Shown: positions 1 to 13,168 of the stretch, piece after piece | Numbering within the stretch: position 1 is the first letter of the stretch | How the letters are laid out: the number at the start of each line of letters is the position of its first letter | Assembly (NCBI GenBank): GCA_012514535.1 | Contig: JAAZAA010000096.1 | Coordinates: 1 to 54,114 of the forward strand | DNA: 54,114 nt | Reading direction: 5' to 3' | Source: Myxococcales bacterium | Lineage (GTDB): Bacteria; Myxococcota_A; Polyangia; Polyangiales; Polyangiaceae | Notes under the pieces: generated by a model | Told to the model about the DNA's origin: nothing | Database searches by the model: none | The model's input: only the letters and a program-made list of their open reading frames with translations | Translations under genes and position numbers: made by a program

Positions 1-2348
<2,348 letters not shown>

Positions 2349-2462
2349 TCACCCCGTACAACCGAATTTACGGGCGACCAGTCCACTCCACGGGCGGCCG
2401 ATCCACGGGCGGAGGCCCGGTTCCGGCGAGGCGCCGAGCGCCGCCCGCGGCTCACAGGCTGC

Positions 2463-3584
2463 TCAGCGGGAGATCAGCTCACCCGCCCGCAGCGTCACGT
2501 CCACCCGCTCTGCGGGCTCGAGGCCAGGCGTCACGAACAGCTCCGGTCGCGTCGTCGTCACGAACACCTGGCTCTCCGACTCCCTCAAGAAGCCGTACAC
2601 CGCGCCGGTGCGCGCTGGATCGAGCTCGCTCGACACGTCGTCGAGCAGGAGGATGGGCTGGGTGCCGCTGGCCGCGCGCACGCACTCGAGCTCCGCGAGC
2701 TTCAGGGCCAGGGCCAGGATGCGCTGCTGACCTTGGGAGGCGTGGCTACGGGCGGGGCGTCCTCCGAGCTCCAGCTGGAGCTCGTCCCGTTGGGGCCCGA
2801 AGGTGGCCGCGCCGCGCCGTAGATCGCGCTCGCGCCGCGCCCGCAGCTGCTCCTCGAAGGCGCCCGGATCCGTCGAGCCGCCCGGGACGTACGCGCCCCG
2901 AAAGGGCAGCTCCGGCGCCGCCATGCGCCGGAAGGCGGGCTCGAGGGCCTCCAGCACCGCCTCCACCGCCCGCTGCCGCCCCTGGGCGAAGCGGGCGCCG
3001 TGCTGGGCCAGCACCGCCTCGTAGGCGTCCAGATCCGCCCCGCGGGTGCCCCGCTCGCTGAGCAAGCGCTGACGCTCGCGCAGGGCCTGCTGGAAGCGCA
3101 GGCGCGCCTCCGAGCCCGCGGGATCGAGGTACAGGAGCACTCGATCGAGGAGCGTGCGGCGACGCGCGGCGGGACCGCTGGCCAGCTCGAGGTCCCCCGG
3201 ATGAAACACCACGATGGGGGTGCGCACCGCGTAATCGGAGAGCCGCTGGGGCTTCTTGCCGTCGATGAGGAACGAGCGGGCCCGCGGCCCCACGACCGCC
3301 CTCTGCTCGTGGCGCAGGGGCACGGAGCCCGACGCCTCGCCGAGCACCGTGGCCCGCACCACGGCCTGCTCGGCGCCCTCCTGGATGACGTCGCGCAGCT
3401 TGTCCGAGCGGAAGGTGCGCGACGTGGAGGCGACGTACAGGGCCTCGATGAGGCTCGTCTTGCCCTGCCCGTTGTCCCCCGCGATGACGTTGAGGCGCCC
3501 CGCGGGTGCGAAGTCGATGCTGGCCAGGTTGCGGAAGCTCCGCACCATGACCCGCTCGAAGGCCACCCTGCGGGTCACCGTCAC
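2463..3584 (-). CDS. recF: DNA replication and repair protein RecF
   Basis: SMC-like ATPase that helps load RecA at single-strand gaps with RecO and RecR in the cytoplasm. The 373-residue length fits the family. Visible motifs: Walker A GDNGQGKT near residues 37-44, the ABC-type signature SQGQQR around residue 285, and Walker B with D-loop ILLLDDVSSELD near residue 310. It starts at GTG 3584, five bases after the dnaN stop codon, so the two genes are almost certainly co-transcribed and probably translationally coupled. The gap to gyrB downstream is 246 bp. A slightly later in-frame GTG is possible as the start, but the chosen one keeps the tight dnaN junction. Confidence 0.96.
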   Translation of the reverse strand: MTVTRRVAFERVMVRSFRNLASIDFAPAGRLNVIAGDNGQGKTSLIEALYVASTSRTFRSDKLRDVIQEGAEQAVVRATVLGEASGSVPLRHEQRAVVGPRARSFLIDGKKPQRLSDYAVRTPIVVFHPGDLELASGPAARRRTLLDRVLLYLDPAGSEARLRFQQALRERQRLLSERGTRGADLDAYEAVLAQHGARFAQGRQRAVEAVLEALEPAFRRMAAPELPFRGAYVPGGSTDPGAFEEQLRARRERDLRRGAATFGPQRDELQLELGGRPARSHASQGQQRILALALKLAELECVRAASGTQPILLLDDVSSELDPARTGAVYGFLRESESQVFVTTTRPELFVTPGLEPAERVDVTLRAGELISR

Positions 3585-3589
3585 GGCCG

Positions 3590-4732
3590 TCAGATCCGCA
3601 TGGGCATGACCACGGCGAGGTAGCTTCGATCCACCGACTCGCTGCCGGGCTGGAGCACCGCCGGATCCAGCTCGCCGCTGATGCCGAGCATGACCTCGTC
3701 GTCGGGCATCGCCGCGAGCACGTGGAGGAAATACTGCGCGTTGAAGCCGATGGTCACCTCGGGACCGTCGTAGTCGACGTCGATCTCGTCGAAGCCCTCG
3801 CCCGCCTCGGGGCTCTCGCTCTCGACGCGGATGTGGCCCGGGGAGAGGGTGAGCTTCACGCCGCCCGTGCGGTCGCTCGCCGCGAGGGAGACGGCCTTGA
3901 GGGCCTCCGCGAAGGCGTTGCGGGGGACGCGCACCGCGCGCTCGCTCTGGGCGGGGATGACCTGCTGGTAGGGCGGGAACTGGGCGTCCACGAGCTTCAC
4001 GCTGAAGCGGAACCCCGCCAGCTCGAAGAACACGCTCGGGCCGCTCTGCACCAGGGAGAGCTTGGGCGTCTCGTCGTCCTTGAGCTCCGAGAAGGCCTCG
4101 TCACACAGACGACGCAGCTCCTGCACGCCCTTGAGGGGGATGAGCATGCTGGCGGTCGCCTCCGAGCCCTTCACGCCGATCTCCATCTTGGAGAGGCGAT
4201 GCCCGTCCGTCGTGACCATGCGGACGCGGTCGCCCTCCCACTCGAACAGCGCGCTACTCAAGTGCAAACGGGTCTCGTCCGTGGAGATCGAGAAGTGGGT
4301 CGCCGCGATCAAGCGCGCCATGGCGGCGATCTCGAGCTCGAGCCACTCCGCGTTCGCGTCGGGCTCCGGCAAGCTCGGAAACTCGTCGCCGGGCATGCCG
4401 TGCACGGTGTAGCGACGGGCGGACCCGGCGGCGCGGATGGTGGTGGCGGCGCCGTCGTTCACCTCGAGGGTGACCTGCCCGTCCGGCATCATCTTGACCC
4501 GCTCGTACAGGTCGCGCGCGCCGAGCGCCACGGCGCCAGGGCGCTCGATGGTCGCCTCGATGTTCCCGCTGACCGCGAGGTACAGGTCCGTCGCCGCCAG
4601 GCGGAGCTCGTTGGGGCCCACGGTCTCGAGGAGCACATTGCCCAGCACGGGCATGGTGCTCTTTTTGTCGGCCACTCCCTGGCAGCGACCGAGGACACGG
4701 AGAAGTTCTTTTTTGCTGACGGCGACGCGCAT
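3590..4732 (-). CDS. dnaN: DNA polymerase III sliding clamp (beta subunit)
   Basis: Ring-shaped processivity clamp of the replicative polymerase. The 380-residue length and the three-domain organisation match the family. Recognisable segments are the N-terminal start MRVAVSKKELLRVLGRCQGV, the TMPVLGNVLLE segment of domain I, FSISTDETRLHLSSALFE in the second domain, and the C-terminal tail SYLAVVMPMRI, which ends as clamps usually do in a short hydrophobic tail. It is the first gene of dnaN-recF-gyrB. In many bacteria dnaA lies directly upstream of dnaN; here the upstream space instead contains an origin-like non-coding region and then a cytochrome maturation operon on the same strand. Confidence 0.97.
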   Translation of the reverse strand: MRVAVSKKELLRVLGRCQGVADKKSTMPVLGNVLLETVGPNELRLAATDLYLAVSGNIEATIERPGAVALGARDLYERVKMMPDGQVTLEVNDGAATTIRAAGSARRYTVHGMPGDEFPSLPEPDANAEWLELEIAAMARLIAATHFSISTDETRLHLSSALFEWEGDRVRMVTTDGHRLSKMEIGVKGSEATASMLIPLKGVQELRRLCDEAFSELKDDETPKLSLVQSGPSVFFELAGFRFSVKLVDAQFPPYQQVIPAQSERAVRVPRNAFAEALKAVSLAASDRTGGVKLTLSPGHIRVESESPEAGEGFDEIDVDYDGPEVTIGFNAQYFLHVLAAMPDDEVMLGISGELDPAVLQPGSESVDRSYLAVVMPMRI

Positions 4733-4800
4733 CGCACAAGGGTCCTAGTCTCGGATCGATGACGCCGCCAGTCCCGGCAGGCGTCCCGAAAGGGTGAGCT

Positions 4801-5060
4801 TCTTACGACCAGTCCCCACCCCTTCTGAAGAGAGATCAGAAGAAATTTAAATTTGATCGAAGTGATCGTAGGGGCTGTGGATTCTGGGGAGAACTACTTC
4901 ATCTAGCCGCAATCGTTCACGTTTTCCAGTTTTCGGCCTGGGGGTGAACCTGGGACGGGCGGGGACGAAGTGGGGAAGGAGGCGTCGGGTGTCCCCAGCG
5001 ATCCCCAGGGGTCCACACGGCTGTCCAGAGGGCTATCCCCAGGGCGCCCCCAGGGTGTTG
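4801..5060. other. Candidate chromosomal replication origin (oriC-like region)
   Basis: Non-coding DNA just upstream of dnaN. An AT-rich island sits at about 4826-4870 and contains the perfect palindrome AAATTTAAATTT (4843-4854), a plausible unwinding element in such GC-rich DNA. Next to it is TGTGGATTC (4876-4884), two mismatches from a DnaA box in reverse orientation. At 4992, 5002, 5012, 5024 and 5036 five TCCCCA/TCCACA/TCCAGA motifs follow on the same strand with 10, 10, 12 and 12 bp steps, so close to helical phasing; the last (CTATCCCCA) is two mismatches from TTATCCACA. The neighbourhood (dnaN, recF, gyrB) supports an origin. No perfect DnaA box was seen, so this remains an inference. 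Confidence 0.5.
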
Positions 5061-5357
5061 GGGGGAATTTTTTCGTGCACTTCGATGAGTGGATGCGTAC
5101 CCGTCGGGGGATCCAGGGCGCCTCGGTGGGGGTCCGACGGAGGGTGGGGAGGGGCCGTCGAGCGGGCGCTCGTCGCGGGGGCGCTCGACGGGGGGGCGCT
5201 CGACGGGGGGGCGGATCGCGCAGGGCGGATCGCGTAGGGGCGCGTTCGCTCGGGCCCTGAGGGGCCATTGAGCAGGGGGGCGCGCCGAGGGCCCCCCACC
5301 GCTCGGGGAGGCCCGGTGACGCTCTCGTTGGGCCCCAGGCCGCCCCCGGTGGGGGAT
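5061..5357. other. Intergenic, G-rich, with 16-bp repeats at 5165-5234
   Basis: No credible gene: the open frames here are Arg/Gly-rich readings of repetitive DNA without family resemblance. At 5165-5234 the segment carries repeated gcgctcgacggggggg-like units (about 16 bp, two to three copies) followed by two cagggcggatcgcg-like copies. A GGGGGGAATTTTTT junction near 5070 separates it from the origin-like region. Confidence 0.6.
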
Positions 5358-6674
5358 TCAGTGGGCGGGCGCGGTGGGGTCGAGGCGGGCGAGGGCGTCG
5401 AGGAGCTGCCGGCGCGCCTGCTCGTGGGTGCGGGGCCCCACGTGGCCCTGGGCGAAGGCCCGCTCGACGGCCACCAGCTCCTCCAGGAGCAGCTCGCGAG
5501 CCCGCTCGAGGTCCCCCTCGCCGGCGCCGGCGCGCGCTTCGTCCCCGCGCCGCAGCCAGGCGGTGACGAGGCCGCCGAGGGCGATCAGCGCCGCCACGAG
5601 GACGGCGATCCAGCGGGCGCTCCCGTGGACCGGCAGCCCCCCGAGGTCGATGCGCACGTCGTTGAAGGTCCCCGAGCCCACCCCCGCCACGCGGCGGGTG
5701 ATGAGCACCCGGTCCCCGCTGGGTCCGCGGGTCGCCTCGGCGGGTCCGAAGCCCTCCACGTCGAGGGTCATGCCCGGCGCCGCCTCGGTGATCACCCGCA
5801 GATCCGCCACGTGGGGCGGCAAGGTGAGCTCGAAGCGCTGGGAGGCCTTGCCCTGCCGGGGCACCTGGAAGGTGAAGCGCACGTCGTGCTGACCCGGAGC
5901 GAAGGTGCCGTCCATGCGCGCCCCGCGCCCCGGCTCTTCGACGAAGCCCGCCGCCCCCTCCTTGCTGCTGTCGAAGGCCTGGAAGCCCTGGGGGAGCTGC
6001 ATGACCACGGTCCGCGGGACCCAGCTCGTGGTGCTCAGGTTGAGCACGCGGAAGAGCACCTCGACGTGGAACACGTCCTCTCGGGGCTGCAGGTAGACGA
6101 ACCCGCGCATGCCCACGAGGGCCTTCATCGGGTCCTCCGTCGTCGGGAACACGTGGAGACGGACCCGCTGACCGCGGTTCTCGTTCAGGCGGAACGGCGC
6201 GACGCCATAGGTGCCCGCGCCCCGCCGGGCGATGATCGAGTAGCTGTAGCGCAGCTCGCGGGAGAGGGAGTCGAACCGCACCTTGCCCTGCTCGTTCGTG
6301 GTGCGCTCGAGGGTCTCGTGCTTCGGGCCCTCCGCGACGCTCTCGTAGCTCACGAGGAGCTCGACGGGGATGCCCGGGGCGGGTCGCTCCAGTTCGTCGA
6401 GGACCTCGAGCTCGATGGTGCCCGCGGGGAGGGACGGATCCGGTTGGGAGGAGTCCTTGGGCGGGGGCGTGCCCACGGCGTGCCCCGGTGGCGGAGCGAC
6501 GACCGGGGGGTGCGCGGGGGCCGCCGCCTGGGCCGGCGCGGAGACGCCAGCGGGCGGAGGAGCGGCCTGAGCCGGCGGAGGCGCCGCCTGGGCGGGCACT
6601 TGTGCGCGAGCGGGGAGCGGGCTCCAGGCCGTGAGGGCCAGGGCTGCGGCGAGCAGAGCGGGGGAGCGTCTCAT
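5358..6674 (-). CDS. Exported membrane-anchored protein with carboxypeptidase-regulatory-like domain
   Basis: Not a named family that I can identify with confidence. The 438-residue protein has a signal peptide (cleavage after about LPARA, residue 24), a Pro/Ala-rich linker, and a beta-sandwich resembling carboxypeptidase regulatory domains near residues 90-165. A mid-region of extracytoplasmic beta strands follows, then one membrane helix near residues 360-382 (IAVLVAALIALGGLVTAW), and a cytoplasmic helical tail with LLLEELVAVERAFAQG and ARRQLLDALARLD. That tail resembles helical segments of CcmI-type cytochrome maturation proteins. The start ATG overlaps the preceding gene's stop (ATGA). 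As third gene behind ccmF it may present apocytochrome or tune the haem lyase, but that is inferred from context only. Confidence 0.7.
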   Translation of the reverse strand: MRRSPALLAAALALTAWSPLPARAQVPAQAAPPPAQAAPPPAGVSAPAQAAAPAHPPVVAPPPGHAVGTPPPKDSSQPDPSLPAGTIELEVLDELERPAPGIPVELLVSYESVAEGPKHETLERTTNEQGKVRFDSLSRELRYSYSIIARRGAGTYGVAPFRLNENRGQRVRLHVFPTTEDPMKALVGMRGFVYLQPREDVFHVEVLFRVLNLSTTSWVPRTVVMQLPQGFQAFDSSKEGAAGFVEEPGRGARMDGTFAPGQHDVRFTFQVPRQGKASQRFELTLPPHVADLRVITEAAPGMTLDVEGFGPAEATRGPSGDRVLITRRVAGVGSGTFNDVRIDLGGLPVHGSARWIAVLVAALIALGGLVTAWLRRGDEARAGAGEGDLERARELLLEELVAVERAFAQGHVGPRTHEQARRQLLDALARLDPTAPAH

Positions 6675-7351
6675 GGCGTCCTCTCCTCCCGAGCGGGGGA
6701 TGGCTCCTCGTCGGCCGCCGGCGGGGGGTCCTGAGACTCCTTCCCTGCCGCGGTGTCCGTCGTCTCCGCGGCGGGGCGATCGCCGTGCGCGGCGCCTTCG
6801 CTCGCGGGGGCGTCCGCCGACTGGGCGTCCGCCGACTCCTCGGCGCTCGCGTCGCTCGGCTCCTCGTCTTCGGCCTGGTTCTTCCCCTGCCGGGCCTTCC
6901 CCTGCTGGGCGAGGCGCTCTTCGAGGAGCTCTTCCGCCTTGCGACGCCGCTCCTGGAGGGTCTCGTCGACCATGAGGATGAGGCGCTTGGCCTCGGCCCG
7001 ATAGCGGGCGGACAGCTCCACGAAATCCTCCTCGCTGATCTTGCCCACGCTCCGCTCGTACTCGAGGTCCTTGAGGGCGCGCAGCACCGCCCGCTTCTGC
7101 TCCTCGGCGGCGGTCGGCGCGGCCAGGGTGAACGCCTCCTCGAAGGTCAGCTCCGTCTCCCCGGACAGGTGCTGGAGGCTCTGCCACATCAGCCCGATGA
7201 CGACGGCCAGCACCAGCGCCGCCCCCGTGAGCAGGCCCACGGGCAACCCCATGAAGGAGCCCACACCGAAGGCCAAGATCACGGTCACCAGTCCGAGGAG
7301 GAGTCCCGGTCGATCGCGGGCCAGGTCGCGCAGGGAAGAATCACTGGGCAT
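6671..7351 (-). CDS. CcmI/CycH-like cytochrome c maturation membrane protein
   Basis: The 226-residue protein has two closely spaced membrane helices (residues about 15-34 and 37-56). A cytoplasmic helical motif (RAVLRALKDLEYERSVGKIS, about residues 88-107) follows; it strongly resembles the N-terminal conserved piece of CcmI/CycH proteins, which escort apocytochrome c to the haem lyase. After a coiled-coil stretch there is an acidic Ala/Glu/Asp-rich tail of about 70 residues that looks disordered. The TPR domain of classical CcmI is absent. The gene lies 27 bp behind ccmF and overlaps the next gene by ATGA, so the three form one transcription unit. No CcmH-type CxxC motif is seen in it. Confidence 0.7.
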   Translation of the reverse strand: MPSDSSLRDLARDRPGLLLGLVTVILAFGVGSFMGLPVGLLTGAALVLAVVIGLMWQSLQHLSGETELTFEEAFTLAAPTAAEEQKRAVLRALKDLEYERSVGKISEEDFVELSARYRAEAKRLILMVDETLQERRRKAEELLEERLAQQGKARQGKNQAEDEEPSDASAEESADAQSADAPASEGAAHGDRPAAETTDTAAGKESQDPPPAADEEPSPAREERTP

Positions 7352-7378
7352 GAAGATCCAGAGAGCAGGGGAGGAACG

Positions 7379-9652
<2,274 letters not shown>

Positions 9653-10044
9653 TGCGCGCGCAGCTTAGCCCACCGAGGGAAAGCGCACACCCCGGAGTCT
9701 GGGGGAGATCAGAGGGAGATCATTTCGCGCGCTCGATGGGTACGCGCCTCGGGCTCGAGGTGTCGCGCCGAAGTGCCGCGCCGAGGTGCCGCGCCGAGGT
9801 GCCGCGCCGAGGTGTTGCGCCGCGGATCCGTCGCCCGCGACGGCTCTGCTCTCCCTTTGATGTTCCCTCCGATGCTCCCGTTCGCGCGAGCGCGCTGCGG
9901 GAAAAGCCGTGAGCGTCGTTTCGCCGCTCGTCACAGCTTTCCCGGCGCCCTGCACGACCTCTGCGGGGTGCTCGATCCGCGGCGGCCTCGGGAGAGGCGC
10001 GTGAGCTGACCTGCTTCGGTGCGCCGATCGGGCTCGGCTCACGC
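9653..10044. other. Intergenic region with 13-bp tandem repeat (9760-9824)
   Basis: No gene is supported between ccmF and pyrH; open frames here are compositional. Positions 9760-9824 contain five consecutive 13-bp units of the form gtgccgcgccgag (three perfect, two with changes). The DNA at 9825-9905 is somewhat less GC-rich and could hold the ccmF promoter, but I could not pick -35/-10 elements with confidence. Confidence 0.7.
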
Positions 10045-10791
10045 TCAGCGGGAGGAGGCCAGGGCTTCGCCGACGGTGGTGCCCAGGTTCTCGCCGCGCA
10101 GCACCCGCCGGATGTTGCCGCGGGCCATCTTGAAGACGCGAATGGGCAGGCCGTGCTCCCGGCACAGGGCGATGGCGGTGGAGTCCATCACCTTGAGCTG
10201 ATCGGTGAGGAAGCGGTCGTAGGTGACGTGCTCGAGCATCCGGGCCCCTTCGTGGCGCTCCGGATCTCGGTCGTAGATGCCCTCGACCTTGGTGGCCTTG
10301 AACAGGGCGTCGGCGCGGATCTCCATCGCTCGCAGGGACGCCGCCGTGTCCGTCGAGAAGTAGGGGTTGCCCGTGCCCGCCGCGAACACCACCACGTAGC
10401 CGCGATCCAGGTGGCGGATGGCGCGCCGGCGGATGTACGGCTCCGCGACCTCGCGGATCTCCAGGGCGGTCATCACCCGGGTGCGCACCCCGCAGCGCTC
10501 GAGGGCGTCCTGGAGCGCGAGGGAGTTGATGACCGTGGCGAGCATGCCCATGTAGTCGCTCTGGGCCCGGTCCATGCCCTGGCTGGCTCCCTTGAGCCCG
10601 CGGAAGATGTTGCCACCCCCCACGACCAGGCCGATCTGGACGCCCGTGGACTGTACGTCCGCGATCTCCTCGGCGGTGGCCCGCAGGGTCTCGGTGTCGA
10701 TCCCTCCGGCGTTCTTGTTGCTCAAGGCCTCACCGCTGAGCTTGAGCACCACCCGTTTGTACCGAAGAGAACCGAGAGCAGCGTCCGTCAC
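10045..10791 (-). CDS. pyrH: UMP kinase
   Basis: Hexameric bacterial UMP kinase of the amino-acid-kinase family, making UDP from UMP and ATP for pyrimidine nucleotide synthesis. Motifs: the phosphate-binding KLSGEAL near the N-terminus, GGGNIFRG about 40 residues later, FAAGTGNPYFSTDTAASLRA, and KVMDSTA near the C-terminus. I place the start at GTG 10791 because AAGGA lies four bases upstream and the protein (248 residues) then has the family's usual short N-terminus; a TTG at 10827 would add 12 residues with no visible ribosome site. It is often next to tsf or frr, but here it stands alone, divergent from a PPIase lipoprotein. Confidence 0.95.
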   Translation of the reverse strand: MTDAALGSLRYKRVVLKLSGEALSNKNAGGIDTETLRATAEEIADVQSTGVQIGLVVGGGNIFRGLKGASQGMDRAQSDYMGMLATVINSLALQDALERCGVRTRVMTALEIREVAEPYIRRRAIRHLDRGYVVVFAAGTGNPYFSTDTAASLRAMEIRADALFKATKVEGIYDRDPERHEGARMLEHVTYDRFLTDQLKVMDSTAIALCREHGLPIRVFKMARGNIRRVLRGENLGTTVGEALASSR

Positions 10792-10889
10792 GGCGTCCTT
10801 CGTACTCGGGCCGAGGGGGGGCTGCAATGGTCGCGGGCCCTTCGGTTCGCCTGGCCCCGAACGGCCGGGCGTAGTAATCGGGGGGCCTC

Positions 10890-12002
10890 ATGGTCGGGTC
10901 GCTACGTCCTGCGTCGGGGGCACCGCGCCTCGGGGCACCGCGCCGCCTTACGGAGCTGGGCCGCCTCCGGGTGGGCCGCCTCCGAGAGCTGGGCCTCGCG
11001 GCCCTGCTGGGCGGGCTCGCGCTCTCCTGCTCCTGCGACCGGGACGAACCCGAGGCTCCCTCGGACGGCGGGGACGCGCCGTCCGCCCAGGCTCAGAAGG
11101 GCGAGCTGACGGAGGAGCAGCGCCGCGCGGTGCTCGCCAAGGTGGGGGATCGGGTGATCACCCTGGGGGAGTACGTGCAGACCCTGGAGCGCATGGATCC
11201 CTTCGAGCGCATGCGTTACCAGTCCCCGGAGCGCAGGAGGCAGCTGCTCGACGAGATGATCGAGGTGGAGCTGCTCGCCCAGGAGGCGCAGCGCCGCGGC
11301 CTGGATCGGCAGCCCGCCACGCGGCTCCGCGTCCAGGAGATCCTGCGGGACGAGGTGCGCCAGGCCATCCGCAGGGAGCTGCCCGATCCGGCGGAGCTGC
11401 CGGAGCGGGAGGTGCGCGCCTACTACGACGCCCACCGGGACGAGTTCCGGGAGCCCGAGCGCCGGCGCGTGCTGCACATCGCCGTGGGGACCCGCGAGCT
11501 GGCGCAGAAGATCGCCCGGGAGGCCCAGGGAGCGAGCGGCGCTCGGTGGGCGGAGCTGGCGAAGGAGCACAGCCTGGATCGACGGGGCACGGAGGCGGGG
11601 GGAGCCCCGGAGCTGGCGGGGGATCTCGGGCTGGTGTCCGCGCCCGGAGAGACCCGCGGGGAGAACCCGCTCGTCCTCGAGCCCCTCCGCAAAGCCGTGT
11701 TCGAGCTGAAGGAGCTGGGCGACGTCGCCCCCGAGCCCGTGTTCGCGGGGGGCCAGTACCACGTCGTGCGCTTCGGTGGCATCAGCGGGGCCAAGGACCG
11801 CAGCTACGCGGAGGCGGAGCGCCTCGTGCGGCTCGAGCTGCTGCGAGCGCGGCTCCTCGAGCGGGAGGCCCAGCTGGAGGCGCAGCTCCGGGAGCGCTTC
11901 GAGGTGAAGATCGACGAGGCGGCCGTGCGGGCCCTGCGCCCCGGCGCGACCAAGGCCACCCCGGAGTCCCCCCCGGCGCCCGAGGCACCCACGACCCCAT
12001 GA
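10890..12002 (+). CDS. Parvulin-type peptidyl-prolyl isomerase lipoprotein
   Basis: Probable periplasmic chaperone/prolyl isomerase of the SurA/PpiC/PrsA type. The N-terminus has a long basic region, then a hydrophobic stretch ending in the lipobox LALSC (Cys about residue 47), so the mature protein should be lipid-anchored. A SurA_N-like helical region (about residues 70-170; VGDRVITLGEYVQTL and LDEMIEVELLAQEA) precedes the parvulin-like domain (about residues 185-300), with RRRVLHIAV, WAELAKEHSLD, GDLGLVS and QYHVVRFGG in the usual order. A helical tail follows. At 370 residues it is in the family range. It overlaps the following radical SAM gene by ATGA, implying co-expression. Confidence 0.85.
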   Translation: MVGSLRPASGAPRLGAPRRLTELGRLRVGRLRELGLAALLGGLALSCSCDRDEPEAPSDGGDAPSAQAQKGELTEEQRRAVLAKVGDRVITLGEYVQTLERMDPFERMRYQSPERRRQLLDEMIEVELLAQEAQRRGLDRQPATRLRVQEILRDEVRQAIRRELPDPAELPEREVRAYYDAHRDEFREPERRRVLHIAVGTRELAQKIAREAQGASGARWAELAKEHSLDRRGTEAGGAPELAGDLGLVSAPGETRGENPLVLEPLRKAVFELKELGDVAPEPVFAGGQYHVVRFGGISGAKDRSYAEAERLVRLELLRARLLEREAQLEAQLRERFEVKIDEAAVRALRPGATKATPESPPAPEAPTTP

Positions 12003-13168
12003 CGTCGCTCACGCTCTCGCAGGACGAGCAGGGAACCCAGCTGGGAGCCCCGTCGACGGGCCTCTCCACGGCGGAGCGCTGGCACGACTGGCGCTGGCAG
12101 CTCCAGAACGCCGCTCGCACCGCCGACGACCTCGCGCGAGCCCTCCAGCTGACTCCCGAGGAGCTGGAAGGCGCGCGCGCGGCGGAGCGGGCCGGGTTCC
12201 CCATCTCGATCACCCCCCACTACCTCTCCCTCGTCGACCCCAGCGATCCGCGCTGTCCGATCCGGCGCCAGGTGGTGCCCCAGGCCGCGGAAGGGCGGAG
12301 CACCCCGGGCGACCTGCGAGATCCCTTGGGGGAGGAGGATCATCAGGTGGCCCCGGAGCTGGTGCAGCGTTATCCGGATCGGGCGCTGCTGCTCGTGACG
12401 GATCGTTGCGCCGTGTACTGCCGCTTCTGCACGAGGAGCCGCATGGTCGGCGCAGGGGGCGGACCCCGGAACCTGGAGCGCCTCACCCCTGCCCTCGATT
12501 ACCTGCGGGCCCACCCTGAGGTGAAGGACGTGATCGTCAGCGGCGGCGACCCCCTGGCGATGGCCACCCCGCGTCTGGAGCGGCTCGTCGCGGAGCTCCG
12601 GACCATCGAGAGCGTGGAGACGATCCGCCTGGCGACTCGCGTGCCCGTCGCGCTGCCCCAGCGCATCGACGACGAGCTCCTCCAGGCGCTGCGGCCTCAC
12701 CACCCCCTGTGGGTGATGACCCATTTCAATCACCCCAAGGAGCTCCACCCGGACGCTCGGGCCGCCTGCCGTCGCCTGGCGGACGCGGGGTTCCCCGTGA
12801 TGAACCAGACCGTGCTCCTGCGGGGCGTCAACGACGACGCCAACGTGCTGGCGGAGCTCTTCCGGGGGCTCGTCCGGGAGCGCGTGCGGCCCTACTACCT
12901 GCTGCAGACGGATCCGGTGCGGGGCACAGGGCACCTGCGCACGTCCGTGCAGACCGGCATCGACATCATGGCCGCCCTGCAAGGGCGCCTGAGCGGCATC
13001 GCGCTGCCCAAGCTCATCCTCGACGCGCCGGGGGGCTTCGGCAAGGTGCCCATCGGACCGGAGTGGATCGTCTCTCGGGGTGACGGCGTCACGCGCGTGC
13101 GCACCCACCGCGGCGTCGAGGTCGACTATTTCGATCCCGGCGCCCCCCCCGAGACGCCCGCCGGCTGA
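11999..13168 (+). CDS. Lysine 2,3-aminomutase-like radical SAM/PLP enzyme
   Basis: Member of the KamA family, which uses a 4Fe-4S cluster, S-adenosylmethionine and PLP to convert L-lysine to beta-lysine. The 389-residue protein has the family opening HDWRWQLQNAARTADDL, then CAVYCRFC (CX3CX2C cluster ligands) followed by the PLP-contacting Arg in TRSRMVG, and SGGDPL. The two acidic residues that select lysine are conserved in KamA-like positions (QTDPVRGTGHLRT and ILDAPGGF), as is the Lys that binds PLP (GGFGKVPI). The zinc-binding C-terminal tail of clostridial KamA is missing. EpmB is a less likely alternative because the two Asp sites are KamA-like. It starts inside the stop of the PPIase gene; no lysine catabolic partner adjoins it. 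Confidence 0.85.
   Translation: MTSLTLSQDEQGTQLGAPSTGLSTAERWHDWRWQLQNAARTADDLARALQLTPEELEGARAAERAGFPISITPHYLSLVDPSDPRCPIRRQVVPQAAEGRSTPGDLRDPLGEEDHQVAPELVQRYPDRALLLVTDRCAVYCRFCTRSRMVGAGGGPRNLERLTPALDYLRAHPEVKDVIVSGGDPLAMATPRLERLVAELRTIESVETIRLATRVPVALPQRIDDELLQALRPHHPLWVMTHFNHPKELHPDARAACRRLADAGFPVMNQTVLLRGVNDDANVLAELFRGLVRERVRPYYLLQTDPVRGTGHLRTSVQTGIDIMAALQGRLSGIALPKLILDAPGGFGKVPIGPEWIVSRGDGVTRVRTHRGVEVDYFDPGAPPETPAG

Noticed and set aside
4903-5299. Several Arg/Gly-rich open frames in the dnaN upstream region
   Set aside because: They overlap one another in both directions, cover the repeat and origin-like DNA, and resemble no protein family.
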